Part shown: piece by piece, positions 1 to 7,909 of the stretch
How positions within the stretch are numbered: position 1 is the stretch's first letter
Layout of the letters: each line of letters starts with the position of its first letter
Source of the DNA: Paracoccaceae bacterium
Lineage (GTDB): Bacteria > Pseudomonadota > Alphaproteobacteria > Rhodobacterales > Rhodobacteraceae
Assembly (NCBI GenBank): GCA_003561595.1
Contig: PWWF01000137.1
Location: 1-18,652, forward strand
DNA: 18,652 bases
Direction: 5' to 3'
Notes under the pieces: model-generated
The model's input: only the letters and a program-made list of their open reading frames with translations
Told to the model about the DNA's origin: nothing
Databases searched by the model: none
Translations under genes and position numbers: made by a program

Positions 1-492
1 CGCCTGATTGGCAAGAAGGTCGATATCCGGCTGACACATCGGATGGTCGAAATCTTCCACAATCACGAACGCGTCGCCGTCCATACCCGCCGCGGCACAC
101 GAGGCGGCCATTCCACCGTGAAGGAACACATGCCAAAGGCGCATCAGCGCCATGGCGGCATGACCCCGGAATACCTGATCCTGCGCGCTGGCCGCGCGGA
201 CAAGGGATACGACAGCGCCGACTTCGTCGCCGCGGTCAGGCGGATGGTCGTGACGCCGCACATCGCGCAGAAGGTCCGGCATTCCGCCATCGACGGGCGA
301 ACCACGCACCACCCCGGCTACGCGGTGTCCCAGCGGCACCGGAAGAAGATCGAGGAACCATTCGGCTGGGCCAAGACGGTCGGCGGCATGGCCCAGACTG
401 TCCACCGCGGCCTCGACAGGGTCCGCGCGCAGTTCACGATGACCATGGCGGCCTGCAACCTCGCAAGATTGCCGAAACTCTTGGCCGCCTGA
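1..492 (+). pseudogene. Chimeric transposase remnant: IS21 IstA C-terminus joined in frame to IS5/IS1182-type transposase C-terminus
   Basis: The frame is open from base 1, so the gene starts left of the window; the first internal ATG is at 43. Codons from base 1 to about 180 read like the C-terminal barrel region of IS21-family IstA (RLIGKKVDIRLTHR, then VEIFHNHERVAVH and TVKEHMPKAHQR). From about 190 the same frame reads like an IS5/IS1182-type DDE transposase C-terminus: ADKGYDSADF, IDGRTTHHPGYAVSQR and KKIEEPFGWAKT, the last carrying the probable catalytic Glu. The DDE half keeps the second Asp (in DKGYD) and the Glu but lacks its N-terminal half with the first Asp, so it should be inactive. 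The IstA half has also lost whatever followed it. The simplest reading is one element inserted into or recombined with another, leaving a fused remnant. An assembly join is a less likely alternative. Family assignments come from motif memory. Confidence 0.75.
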
Positions 493-600
493 CGAACGGA
501 GCGACCAGCGCTCGGGTGTCACGTCCGCCGATGACCTGCTGTCAGACCGTGACGGCAGGAACACCGTTCTTCCCCCCCGACTTCTTCAGCAGCCTGTTAG
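1..600 (+). mobile_element. Insertion-sequence debris, right end near 600
   Basis: This is the transposase remnant plus about 108 bases of trailing non-coding sequence. The stretch CTTCTTCAGCAGCCTGTTAG at 581-600 resembles the terminal inverted repeat seen at the ends of IS5/IS1182-type elements, which makes 600 a likely outer boundary. An 8-base inverted copy (TTCAGCAG at 585-592, CTGCTGAA at 617-624) lies just beyond and may be chance. The left end is outside the window, so no matching terminal repeat or target duplication could be checked. Confidence 0.55.
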
Positions 601-710
601 AACTGACAAATTCCAACTGCTGAAACACCGTTTCGCACATTCATGGAATATTTCCGTTCTGTCCTGCGAAATTCCCTATTTAAGGCACTGTAAAGATTAA
701 GAATTCATAT
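493..710. other. Gene-free stretch between IS remnant and tRNA fragment
   Basis: No supported gene is seen here. From about 600 to 720 the sequence is clearly richer in A/T than the GC-rich genes that follow, which fits acquired DNA. It holds the probable insertion-sequence terminus near 581-600. No credible promoter or terminator was found. Confidence 0.5.
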
Positions 711-765
711 GACTTAGATTCTGGCGCCGCAAGGCGTGGGGGTTCAAGTCCCTCCACCCGCACCA
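711..765 (+). other. 3' fragment of tRNA-Leu(UAG), probable attachment site
   Basis: The stretch folds as the 3' part of a class II tRNA. It has an anticodon loop with TAG at 715-717, the 3' anticodon-stem strand TCTGG (720-724), a variable arm CGCC-GCAA-GGCG (725-736), a T arm GGGGG-TTCAAGT-CCCTC (738-754), the 3' acceptor strand CACCCGC (755-761), discriminator A, and encoded CCA (763-765). TAG plus a long variable arm identifies tRNA-Leu(UAG). The 5' acceptor strand, D arm and matching 5' anticodon strand are absent upstream, where the sequence is AT-rich and unrelated, so it is not a functional tRNA gene. A tRNA 3' end ending at CCA beside insertion-sequence debris is the usual footprint of tyrosine-integrase insertion. 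The element would lie to the left, with the intact tRNA at its other end. Confidence 0.8.
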
Positions 766-772
766 GAATTCC

Positions 773-1216
773 CTATCGTTTCTGCTGCAAGGCGCGTTCC
801 AGCGCGTTCAGGAAACGTGACCGGTCGGCCTTGGAAAATGCCTTGCCACCGCCCTGCCGGAACGGGTCGGCGCTGCGCAGATCGGTCATCAGATCGCGCG
901 TGGCAAGGATACTGCCGATATTGTCGGGGCCAAGCACCTCTCCGGTCGGTTTGAGGACCTGCGCGCCCGCGTTGACACAGCGATGCGCAAGCGGGATATC
1001 CGCCGTGATGACGATATCGCCTGCGCCTGCGCGTTCGGCGATCCAGTCATCGGCCACATCGGGGCCCTGATCCACGATCACGGTTTCAACCAGCGGGTTC
1101 TGCGACGGGCGGATGCCGCCATTCGACACAATGACCATATGCACGCGGTGGCGGGTTCCCACACGCTCGACCTCGGGTTTGACGGGGCAGGCATCGGCAT
1201 CGACATAGATGATCAT
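773..1216 (-). CDS. YaiI/YqxD (UPF0178, DUF188) family protein
   Basis: A 147-residue protein matching the UPF0178 family over its full usual length (about 150 residues). It opens with the family signature [11 protein letters not shown] (residues 3-13), in which D6 and D8 are the conserved acidic pair. It also carries NGGIRP (32-37), [12 protein letters not shown] (70-81) and an R/K-rich C-terminus. The fold is related to PIN/NYN nucleases, but the cellular role is not established and I do not assign one. The ATG at 1216 is preceded by AAGGG with eight-base spacing. It lies 22 bases downstream of the membrane hydrolase gene on the same strand, so the two are probably co-transcribed. Its stop codon ends eight bases from the CCA end of the tRNA-Leu fragment. 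It is therefore likely the first resident chromosomal gene beyond the island boundary. Confidence 0.88.
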   Translation of the reverse strand: MIIYVDADACPVKPEVERVGTRHRVHMVIVSNGGIRPSQNPLVETVIVDQGPDVADDWIAERAGAGDIVITADIPLAHRCVNAGAQVLKPTGEVLGPDNIGSILATRDLMTDLRSADPFRQGGGKAFSKADRSRFLNALERALQQKR

Positions 1217-1238
1217 GGCAGCGCCCTTAGCACGCGGA

Positions 1239-2726
1239 TCAGGCGCTGAACATCGGGAACGTCACCCCCAACGCCCAGGCCAGCACCAGCCCCAGCCCCA
1301 GGCCGCCCGCCGCAGGCAGGCCCGTGCGCCGCCCCACCCAGCCCGACATCGTGCCGAACAGCAGAAAGAACAGCACAATGACCGGCAGGATGATCAGCAG
1401 GAAGAACAGCGCCTCGAAATCCAGCGCGACCGCCAGCCCGAGCGAGGCGAGGAACGCCACCCGCGCCAGGACCACGCGCCAGAGCGCCCCGCGCCCGCCA
1501 GCGGTCAGCACCCCATCGCCCAGCATGAACGGCACCGCCCCCAGCGCCAGCCCCGCGATCACGGCGGCGCGGCCCGGATGGGGCAGGAACGATGCCACAT
1601 AGCGGTCGATCACGCCGCCCAGCACCGCAATGCCAAAGACAGCGACCGCCAGCCCGACCCACCAGACCCGCGCGGGGAACTGCCCGCGCAACGCATTGAA
1701 CCGCGCCAGAAGCGCGAGGGTCAGCAGACCATACAGCCCCAGATGCAGCGCCAGGTAATCCGCGACCAGCACAGGCAGGACACTGATATCAAACGGTGCC
1801 AGCATCAGCGGGACCAGCAGCGGGGGCAGCAGCGCCACCAGCAGGAATTGCCGGTGCGACAGCGCAGGCGTGGGGGCTCCGCCTTGGGGCAGCGCGCGCG
1901 CCAGCGGCCAGCCCAGCGCCACAGTCGCGCCCAGCAGCAACACGATCCAGCCGCCGCGCAGCGCGACCGGGCCATCGCTCTCGCGCTCAAACGCTGCATC
2001 CAGCCAGGCGCGCGCCTCGCGCAGCGATGTGCCGGAATACAGCACGCCCACATGCTCGACCATCGGTGCCAGCACGGCCCGCCGCCCGGTGCCCGCTGCC
2101 GGGTCGCCCACAGTTTCGCCCAAACCCGCCTCCGCGTCGGCCAGTTGCACGGCGCGCAGGGCTTCTTCGGCCAGCATCCCCTCCCATTCGCCGGTCAGGA
2201 CCAGCAGGTTGGCAGGGGCATCAGCACTCACAGCCTCGCTGAACATGGAGATTGCGACGACCGCGTCACCCGGCGGGTCGGACAGGGCCTGCCGCACCAC
2301 GATATCCGAGGCCATGGAATGCCCCAGATAGGCCAGCCGCCCATCGGACTGCGGCTGGGCCAGCGCGGCTTGCGCGACGCGGCCCGTTTCCTCCATCAGC
2401 AGGCGCGTGGTGCCGTCGAGCGCGCTGACATCGCCCGACATGGGCTGCGGGTTGCGGCCGTGCCCTTCGAAATCGAAACTGGCCACGACATAGCCCGCCT
2501 GCGCGAGGGTCAGGGCAAAGGGCTCCATCAACTGGCGCGATCCGGCAAAGCCATGTGCGATCACGACCACGGGCGCGGGACCGGCCCCGTCGCGTAGATA
2601 GAGTGTCGCGGGCGTGCCACCCTCGACCGGGAGCGGGGTGATGGTCAGCCCCTGGCGCTGTGATTCCAGTTGCCAGATCGCAAGCGCCATCAGGCTGAGA
2701 GAGAGGATGAGGACAAGATTGCGCAT
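1239..2726 (-). CDS. Alpha/beta hydrolase fused to a polytopic membrane domain
   Basis: A 495-residue protein with two parts. Residues 1-20 form a hydrophobic N-terminal segment (signal anchor). Residues about 38-250 are an alpha/beta hydrolase: HGFAGS oxyanion region (58-63), FDFEGHGRN (84-92), nucleophile elbow GHSMAS with Ser137 (135-140), a probable acid in TGEWEG (178-183), and catalytic His225 in MVEHV. Residues about 257-495 hold roughly seven or eight hydrophobic segments, such as [14 protein letters not shown] and [17 protein letters not shown], with no motif I recognise. The start ATG at 2726 has only a weak GGGG upstream. A GATAAT box (minus, 2758-2753) could be a -10, but no good -35 is visible. 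The substrate is unknown; the arrangement suggests a membrane-tethered esterase or lipase-like enzyme with its active domain outside the cytoplasm. The hydrolase call is firm; the membrane topology is an estimate. Confidence 0.8.
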   Translation of the reverse strand: MRNLVLILSLSLMALAIWQLESQRQGLTITPLPVEGGTPATLYLRDGAGPAPVVVIAHGFAGSRQLMEPFALTLAQAGYVVASFDFEGHGRNPQPMSGDVSALDGTTRLLMEETGRVAQAALAQPQSDGRLAYLGHSMASDIVVRQALSDPPGDAVVAISMFSEAVSADAPANLLVLTGEWEGMLAEEALRAVQLADAEAGLGETVGDPAAGTGRRAVLAPMVEHVGVLYSGTSLREARAWLDAAFERESDGPVALRGGWIVLLLGATVALGWPLARALPQGGAPTPALSHRQFLLVALLPPLLVPLMLAPFDISVLPVLVADYLALHLGLYGLLTLALLARFNALRGQFPARVWWVGLAVAVFGIAVLGGVIDRYVASFLPHPGRAAVIAGLALGAVPFMLGDGVLTAGGRGALWRVVLARVAFLASLGLAVALDFEALFFLLIILPVIVLFFLLFGTMSGWVGRRTGLPAAGGLGLGLVLAWALGVTFPMFSA

Positions 2727-2826
2727 GGGGCCCCGGTCAGTGCAGTCCCTGCATTATCTGACACAAGTCCCGGCAAGGAAAAGGGCGAAAGCATGCGAAT
2801 GGCCCTGTCGCGGCCCAGAAACAGGG

Positions 2827-2853
2827 TTGATCCTGCGATAGTGGCACCATAGT
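2827..2853 (+). promoter_or_regulatory. Candidate tig promoter
   Basis: TTGATC (2827-2832) and CATAGT (2848-2853) each match four of six bases of the housekeeping -35 and -10 consensus. The spacer is only 15 bases, which is short. Using TAGTAA at 2850-2855 as the -10 gives 17 bases but a poorer match. Predicted transcription would begin near 2860, giving a leader of about 50 bases that includes the hairpin at 2871-2890. Confidence 0.3.
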
Positions 2854-2870
2854 AAGGCGCGAAATCTCTC

Positions 2871-2890
2871 AGGCCGCCATCGGGCGGCCT
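2871..2890 (+). promoter_or_regulatory. Perfect hairpin in the tig leader
   Basis: AGGCCGCC (2871-2878) pairs with GGCGGCCT (2883-2890) over eight bases around the four-base loop ATCG. It is followed by 10 bases and then the TGAGGA ribosome site. There is no T-tract, so it is not an intrinsic terminator for upstream transcription. It may stabilise the messenger or affect ribosome access. Confidence 0.55.
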
Positions 2891-2911
2891 GTCATTCATG
2901 TGAGGATGTCC

Positions 2912-4249
2912 ATGCAAGTCACCGAAACCCTGAACGACGGTCTCAAGCGCGGCTACGAGATTACCGTGACCGCCGCCGAGCTGGAAGCGAAAGTCGATGA
3001 AAAACTGGTCGAGGCGCAGCCCGAGATCGAGATGAAGGGCTTTCGCAAGGGCAAGGTGCCGATGGCGCTCTTGAAAAAGCAATTCGGCCAGCGCCTGCTG
3101 GGCGAAGCGATGCAGGATGCTGTTGACGGTGCGATGAACAAGCATTTCGAAGACAGCGGAGACCGCCCGGCGCTTCAGCCCGAGGTCAAGATGACCAACG
3201 AGGACTGGAAAGAGGGCGATGATGTCGTCGTCACCCTGAACTATGAGGCGCTGCCCAAGATCGAGGCGCCCGAGTTCTCGGATGTCACGCTGGAGAAGCT
3301 GGTCGCCAAGGCCGATGACGCCGCCGTGCAGGAAGCGCTGGAGAATCTGGCCAGGAACGCCCAGAATTTCGACGACAAGGATGGCGCGGCCGAGGATGGC
3401 GACCAGGTGACCATCGATTTTCTGGGCAAGATCGACGGCGAGCCCTTCGAGGGCGGCGCGGCAGAGGATTTCCCGCTGGTGCTGGGCTCCGGCCAGTTCA
3501 TCCCCGGATTCGAGGAACAGCTTGCCGGTGTGAAAGCGGGTGAGGAAAAGACCGTCACCGTCAGCTTCCCCGAGGATTACGGCGCAGAGCATCTGGCGGG
3601 CAAGGAAGCGACGTTTGACTGCACCATCAAGGCCGTCAAGGCCCCGGCAGAGGCCACCATCGATGACGAATTGGCCAAACAGTTCGGCGCCGAGGATCTG
3701 GCCGCGCTGAAAACTCAGATCACCGAGCGGCTGGAAGCGGAATACGCGCAGGCCAGCCGCGCGGTCCTGAAGCGCGGGCTGCTGGATGCGCTGGATGAGA
3801 AAACAGCCTTCGATCTGCCGCCCTCGCTGGTCGAGGCCGAGAGCAAGCAGATTGCCCATCAGCTGTGGCATGATGCGCAGGAGGATGTGGACCAGAATGA
3901 CCACAACCACGAAGAGATCGCGACCACCGAAGAAAGCGACAAGCTGGCCGTGCGCCGCGTGAAGCTGGGGCTTCTGCTGGCCGAGATCGGGCAGGAGGCC
4001 AAGGTCGAGGTCAGCGATCAGGAAATGACACAGGCGGTGATCCAGCAGGCGCGCCAGTATCCCGGTCAGGAACGGCAGTTCTTCGAGTTCGTCCAGAAGA
4101 ACCCGCAGATGCAGCAGCAACTGCGCGCGCCGATCTTCGAGGACAAGGTCGTGGACCATATCCTTGAACAGGTCACCGTGACCGAGAAAGAGGTCAGCAA
4201 GGAAGACCTGCAAAAAGCCATCGAGACGCTGGAAGAAGACGCAGGCTGA
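2912..4249 (+). CDS. tig: Trigger factor (ribosome-associated chaperone and prolyl isomerase)
   Basis: A 445-residue protein of normal trigger factor length. The N-terminal ribosome-binding domain carries the signature GFRKGKVP at residues 43-50, which docks at the peptide exit tunnel. A central FKBP-type peptidyl-prolyl isomerase domain spans about 157-245 ([52 protein letters not shown]). The rest is the helical chaperone domain, with a charged, His/Asn-containing segment near 325-345 and a Lys/Glu-rich tail. I chose the ATG at 2912 ([10 protein letters not shown]) because TGAGGA lies at 2901-2906 with good spacing and family members start this way. A GTG at 2900 and an ATG at 2906 are also in frame. 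It folds nascent cytosolic proteins. It is transcribed alone and ends at a strong shared terminator. Confidence 0.97.
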   Translation: MQVTETLNDGLKRGYEITVTAAELEAKVDEKLVEAQPEIEMKGFRKGKVPMALLKKQFGQRLLGEAMQDAVDGAMNKHFEDSGDRPALQPEVKMTNEDWKEGDDVVVTLNYEALPKIEAPEFSDVTLEKLVAKADDAAVQEALENLARNAQNFDDKDGAAEDGDQVTIDFLGKIDGEPFEGGAAEDFPLVLGSGQFIPGFEEQLAGVKAGEEKTVTVSFPEDYGAEHLAGKEATFDCTIKAVKAPAEATIDDELAKQFGAEDLAALKTQITERLEAEYAQASRAVLKRGLLDALDEKTAFDLPPSLVEAESKQIAHQLWHDAQEDVDQNDHNHEEIATTEESDKLAVRRVKLGLLLAEIGQEAKVEVSDQEMTQAVIQQARQYPGQERQFFEFVQKNPQMQQQLRAPIFEDKVVDHILEQVTVTEKEVSKEDLQKAIETLEEDAG

Positions 4250-4274
4250 ACGCGCCCTGCCGCGCCCGGAATGC

Positions 4275-4307
4275 AAAAGGGGCGGCCCCGCGGGGCCGCC
4301 CCTTTTT
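4275..4307. terminator. Bidirectional intrinsic terminator between tig and ilvN
   Basis: AAAAGGGGCGGCCCCG (4275-4290) and CGGGGCCGCCCCTTTT (4291-4306) form an uninterrupted 32-base palindrome with a further T at 4307. Each strand therefore shows a GC-rich stem followed by a T run: five Ts for tig (+), four for ilvN (-). It sits 26 bases past the tig stop and 22 bases past the ilvN stop, between converging genes. Confidence 0.93.
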
Positions 4308-4328
4308 GGATTCTGGCAATGCTGGTGC

Positions 4329-4889
4329 TCAGGCCCCGCGCGCCAGTGCGGCCACGCCTGTACGCGCCACCTCGACCAGCCCCAGCGGGCGCATCAGTTC
4401 GGCAAAGGCATCGACCTTTTCGGGCGTGCCCGTCATCTCGAACACGAAGCTCTCCAGCGTTGAATCGACTACATTGGCGCGGAAGATCTCTGCCAGGCGC
4501 AGCGCCTCGATCCGCTGCTCGCCCTTGCCCTGCACCTTGAACAGCGCCAGTTCGCGCTGCACGGACGGCCCCTCGACTGTCAGATCATGGACGCGGTGGA
4601 CGACTACCATACGTTCAAGCTGCGCGCGGATCTGTTCGATCACCTGCGGGGTGCCGCTTGTGACGATGGTGATGCGCGAGCGGTGGCCCAGATGATCGAC
4701 CTCGGCCACGGTCAGGCTGTCGATATTGTAGCCGCGTGCCGAAAACAGCCCGATGACCCGCGCCAGCACACCGGATTCGTTGTCGACGATCACGGCAAGC
4801 GTATGGACCTCCAGCACATCGGCATTCGGGTCGCGCAGGTCATAGGCCGAATGCTTGGAAGAGCCTTTCTTGATTTTCAGGGCGGACAT
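4329..4889 (-). CDS. ilvN: Acetolactate synthase small (regulatory) subunit
   Basis: A 186-residue protein of the IlvN/IlvH family. An N-terminal ACT domain (about residues 26-100) starts VHTLAVIVDNESGVLARVIGLFSARGYNIDSL and is followed by SRITIVTSG; this domain binds valine for feedback inhibition. The C-terminal domain includes RELALFKV (112-119) and FEMTGTPEKVDAF. It associates with the IlvB catalytic subunit in valine, leucine and isoleucine synthesis. The start ATG at 4889 is preceded by GAGGAA six bases upstream. ilvN normally follows ilvB directly. Here a sulfotransferase gene lies between them and 138 bases separate that gene's stop from the ilvN start. No clear promoter is visible in that gap, so ilvN probably depends on read-through from the ilvB promoter or on an unrecognised one. 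Confidence 0.96.
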   Translation of the reverse strand: MSALKIKKGSSKHSAYDLRDPNADVLEVHTLAVIVDNESGVLARVIGLFSARGYNIDSLTVAEVDHLGHRSRITIVTSGTPQVIEQIRAQLERMVVVHRVHDLTVEGPSVQRELALFKVQGKGEQRIEALRLAEIFRANVVDSTLESFVFEMTGTPEKVDAFAELMRPLGLVEVARTGVAALARGA

Positions 4890-5027
4890 CTGGGTTCCTC
4901 TTGTTTTCAGCGGGTCGGATGTGCCGACCAGTTATTGCATGATCTTTGACGGTCTGGCCCGATCTGCATCATGCCCTGCCTTGTCCGGCAGATCGCGCAA
5001 TCCGGCTTCCTGTTTTTCGGCTGGGTA

Positions 5028-5864
5028 TCATTTATAGTCATACAGAGCGAGAAGATCAGCCAGATTCTCTTCGAAAAACTGGTGATGGGCCTGCGTGAAA
5101 TGCTCTTTCCAGCCACCGGGCGCACCACCGCGCAGATGCGATTCTGACGCAACGTTACCGACCTTGCGCCCGGTTCTGTTTTCAAAGCTGAACAGGCGCA
5201 ACGCCCGGTGCATGTCGGCGGCCATGTCCTCATCAAGCTGGAAGTGCTGCACGATGGCGCCTTCCGACCGCGCTTTGTCGGGGCCCATCAGATCCTCATA
5301 TCGCACCAGCAGGACGTTGTCCTTCCCCGATGTCCCCCAGCGCCGGAGTATATCGGCATGTTCGTTGTGAAATTTCCGCATTTCCATCATCAGCCCGGTT
5401 TCCTTGGGCACAGCATTCAGCTGCTCGGTCCATGAGGGATTGCCGTCCCAGCGCGTATTGGCCCATGCCTCGGTCGTCCAGAGATGGTAGAAATAGCCGG
5501 AGACGATGACATCGCGCGGATCCCGGACCAAGGCGACACAGCGCTGATCGGTCAGGTTTTGCGGATCAAATCTGCTGTTGTGGCTCAGGTAGAAATCATA
5601 ATCCGGCAGCCCGGTGGGATCGGCATCGCCGATCTCCAGTTTCAGACGGTATTTGAAGGCCAGCGCCCTTAGAACCGCAGAGAAATAGGTCGTCATGACC
5701 TTGTGATGCGTCGCAAGGATGCGCCGGCCCGGTTCCGGTCTTGCGCGCAGCATGCGCGCGGCCCTGCCAGCGACTGCGCCCCCGGCAAAGACCCATGCGG
5801 ATGGGGTGCGCAACAGGCCCTTGTTCTTTGAAAACGCATTTCCCAAACGGCTGCGCGCTGCCAT
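5028..5864 (-). CDS. Sulfotransferase-domain protein
   Basis: A 278-residue cytosolic-type sulfotransferase. The 5'-phosphosulfate loop is ATHHKVMTTYFSAVLR (residues 51-66), corresponding to the usual basic-loop lysine with a Thr pair. The 3'-phosphate site is ALVRDPRDVIVSGYFYHL (111-128), with Arg114 and Ser122. The RGGAPGGWKEHF segment near the C-terminus (245-256) matches the RKGxxGDWK-type motif that closes over PAPS. It should transfer sulfate from PAPS to a hydroxyl or amine acceptor that I cannot name. I chose ATG 5864 because GGGG sits six bases upstream. ATG 5870 and an upstream TTG at 5912 are in frame and would add 2 or 16 residues. It lies between ilvB and ilvN on the same strand. 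This is an odd place for a sulfotransferase, and nothing nearby suggests its acceptor. Confidence 0.85.
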   Translation of the reverse strand: MAARSRLGNAFSKNKGLLRTPSAWVFAGGAVAGRAARMLRARPEPGRRILATHHKVMTTYFSAVLRALAFKYRLKLEIGDADPTGLPDYDFYLSHNSRFDPQNLTDQRCVALVRDPRDVIVSGYFYHLWTTEAWANTRWDGNPSWTEQLNAVPKETGLMMEMRKFHNEHADILRRWGTSGKDNVLLVRYEDLMGPDKARSEGAIVQHFQLDEDMAADMHRALRLFSFENRTGRKVGNVASESHLRGGAPGGWKEHFTQAHHQFFEENLADLLALYDYK

Positions 5865-5960
5865 CGTCATCCCCGTTTCAATCCCAGGCCGCTGCCGGTT
5901 GGGGGCGGTCAAGGTGCCCCCCGCCGGTCAGCTTGCAATGTCCCGCACAGTCAGCCCTGT

Positions 5961-7721
5961 TCACACCAGCACAGCCCCCGATGCCCCGATCACGCCCTGT
6001 GTCTCGGCACCCTCGCCAAGGATCATGTCGTTATGGGCATTGCCCGAGGGGATCATCGGGAAGCAGTTCTCGTGCTTCTCGACCAGACAGTCAAAGATCA
6101 CCGGCCCGTCATAGGCCAGCATTTCGCGGATCGCGTCATCCAGATCGGCTTCGCTGTCGCAGCGGATGCCCTTGCAGCCAAAGGCCTCGGCCAGCTTGAC
6201 GAAATCGGGCAGTGCTTCGGACCAGCTATGCGAATAGCGCTCACCATGCAGCAATTCCTGCCATTGGCGCACCATGCCCAGCCGCTCGTTATTAAGGATG
6301 AATTGCTTGATGGGCGCGCGATACTGCACTGCTGTCCCCATCTCCTGCATGTTCATCAGCCACGACGCCTCACCCGCGACATTGATCACCAGCGCGTCGG
6401 GATGCGCGATCTGCACCCCCAGCGAGGCCGGCAGCCCGTAGCCCATCGTGCCCAGACCGCCGCTGGTCATCCAGCGGTTCGGATCCTCGAACCCGAGATA
6501 TTGGGCGGCCCACATCTGATGCTGGCCCACTTCGGTCGCAATGTAGCGGTCCATCCCCTTGGTCAGCGCCTCCAGCCGTGCCAGTGCATGCTGCGGGCGG
6601 ATCGGCGTGCCGCCCGTGGGCGTGTAGGCGAGGCAATTCACCGCGCGCCATTCCTCGATCTGTGACCACCATTGGCCGATGGCCGCGCGATTGACCTTGC
6701 GCCCGCGCGATTTCCAGACCTTCAGCACATCTTCCAGCACATGCGCGACATCGCCGATGATCGGCACATCAGTGTGGATCACCTTGTTGATCGACGAGGG
6801 GTCGATATCGATATGCGCCTTTTTCGAATGCGGCGCAAAGGCATTGATCCGCCCGGTGATCCGGTCATCGAAGCGCGCACCGACATTGATCATCAGATCG
6901 CAATCATGCATGGCCCAGTTGGCCTCATAGGTGCCGTGCATGCCCAGCATCCCCAGCCAGGACTTGCCCGAGGCCGGGTAGGCGCCCAGGCCCATCAGGG
7001 TCGAGGTGATGGGAACACCCGTTGCATCGACCAGTTCGCGCAAGAGCTGGCTGGCCGCCGGGCCGGAATTGATCACACCGCCACCCGTGTAGAAAAGGGG
7101 CCGCTCGGCCGTCTCCAGCAGCTCGACCAGCGCGGTGATTGCCTCGATATCGCCTTTCACGCGCGGCTTGTAATGATCCGTGCGTGCCTTGGGCTTGGGG
7201 CAATAGGTGCCCTGGGCGAATTGCACATCCTTGGGAATATCGACCAGCACCGGCCCGGGCCGCCCCGAGGTCGCGACATGAAACGCCTGATGAATCGTCT
7301 CGGCCAGTTTGTCGGTATCCTTGACCAGCCAGTTCATCTTGGTGCAGGGGCGTGTGATCCCGACCGTGTCGCCCTCCTGAAAGGCGTCAGAGCCGATCAT
7401 GAAGGTCGGCACCTGCCCGGTCAGCACGACCACCGGAATCGAATCCATCAGCGCATCGACAATGCCGGTGACCGTGTTCGTCGCACCGGGCCCAGAGGTC
7501 ACCAGCACGACACCGGGTTTGCCGGTTGCGCGCGCATAGCCTTCTGCGGCATGAATCGCGCCCTGTTCGTGACGCACCAGGATATGACGGATGTCGTTTT
7601 GCTGAAACACCTCGTCATAAATGGGCAGCACCGCGCCCCCCGGATAGCCGAATACGACATCCACGCCCTGATCCTTGAGGGCTTGAACAACCATTTTGGC
7701 TCCGGTCATCTGACGTGTCAT
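5961..7721 (-). CDS. ilvB: Acetolactate synthase large (catalytic) subunit
   Basis: A 586-residue thiamine-diphosphate enzyme that condenses pyruvate with pyruvate or 2-oxobutyrate, the first common step of branched-chain amino acid synthesis. The N-terminal ThDP domain has [14 protein letters not shown] and catalytic Glu52 in [23 protein letters not shown] (75-82) and the FAD-binding middle domain ([10 protein letters not shown], 281-290) follow. The C-terminal ThDP/metal motif runs from [14 protein letters not shown] (447-460) to LNNERLG (476-482). The metal-binding Asp of the usual GD(G/A)S is Glu451 here. I chose ATG 7721 ([10 protein letters not shown]) because GGAG sits six bases upstream; ATG 7733 and TTG 7736 are in frame. 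Transcription begins upstream of a leader peptide and attenuator. The sulfotransferase gene follows after about 96 bases and ilvN follows that. Confidence 0.97.
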   Translation of the reverse strand: MTRQMTGAKMVVQALKDQGVDVVFGYPGGAVLPIYDEVFQQNDIRHILVRHEQGAIHAAEGYARATGKPGVVLVTSGPGATNTVTGIVDALMDSIPVVVLTGQVPTFMIGSDAFQEGDTVGITRPCTKMNWLVKDTDKLAETIHQAFHVATSGRPGPVLVDIPKDVQFAQGTYCPKPKARTDHYKPRVKGDIEAITALVELLETAERPLFYTGGGVINSGPAASQLLRELVDATGVPITSTLMGLGAYPASGKSWLGMLGMHGTYEANWAMHDCDLMINVGARFDDRITGRINAFAPHSKKAHIDIDPSSINKVIHTDVPIIGDVAHVLEDVLKVWKSRGRKVNRAAIGQWWSQIEEWRAVNCLAYTPTGGTPIRPQHALARLEALTKGMDRYIATEVGQHQMWAAQYLGFEDPNRWMTSGGLGTMGYGLPASLGVQIAHPDALVINVAGEASWLMNMQEMGTAVQYRAPIKQFILNNERLGMVRQWQELLHGERYSHSWSEALPDFVKLAEAFGCKGIRCDSEADLDDAIREMLAYDGPVIFDCLVEKHENCFPMIPSGNAHNDMILGEGAETQGVIGASGAVLV

Positions 7722-7775
7722 CCTGTGCTCCATCAAGGCGTCATCATGGGTCGCTTTAGCGCGGGTTCAGGCAAT

Positions 7776-7802
7776 AAAAAAGCCCCCGGTTGTTTCGGGG
7801 GC
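7776..7802 (-). terminator. Intrinsic attenuator of the ilvB leader
   Basis: On the minus strand GCCCCCG (7802-7796), loop AAACAAC, CGGGGGC (7788-7782) form a perfect seven-pair stem followed directly by six Ts (7781-7776). The T-run is on the minus strand only. No minus-strand gene lies upstream except the small leader ORF, so this terminator sits in the 5' leader of ilvB, 54 bases ahead of the ilvB start. That is the position of an attenuator. Confidence 0.9.
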
Positions 7803-7828
7803 GCATGGAGGTCCGTTCTGGATATCCG

Positions 7829-7888
7829 TTACCGGCCCATGCGCATCCTGCTTACGATTACTACAAGACTGGCTTTCATTGCTCTCAT
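7829..7888 (-). CDS. ilvB leader peptide (attenuation control), 19 residues
   Basis: The short ORF reads MRAMKASLVVIVSRMRMGR and ends in TAA at 7831-7829. It contains consecutive Leu-Val-Val-Ile-Val codons (CTT GTA GTA ATC GTA, 7867-7853), exactly the amino acids whose synthesis ilvB starts. AAGGAG at 7897-7892 precedes the first ATG (7888) with short spacing; a second in-frame ATG at 7879 would give 16 residues. The stop lies 26 bases before the attenuator stem. In the established attenuation model, a ribosome starved for branched-chain aminoacyl-tRNA stalls on these codons and the attenuator fails to form. GCGCATGG (7844-7837), inside the last codons, can pair with CCATGCGC (7808-7801) and is a candidate antiterminator. 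It overlaps the terminator stem by only about one base pair, so the exact switching fold is uncertain. Confidence 0.85.
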   Translation of the reverse strand: MRAMKASLVVIVSRMRMGR

Positions 7889-7909
7889 CCGCTCCTTCAG
7901 CGTGGCGAG

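Noticed and set aside
670..776. Ten-base direct repeat AATTCCCTAT at 670-679 and 767-776 flanking the tRNA fragment
   Set aside because: Ten bases at 97-base spacing can arise by chance, and the right copy overlaps the yaiI stop. The tRNA sequence itself is the better attachment core.
1209..2597. 462-residue plus-strand frame
   Set aside because: It is antisense to the hydrolase gene and is a low-complexity Gln/Arg/His-rich translation produced by GC-rich codons.
2690..4276. 528-residue minus-strand frame
   Set aside because: It is the reverse of trigger factor, a Leu/Gly/Asp-rich shadow with no family motif, and it overlaps the terminator palindrome.
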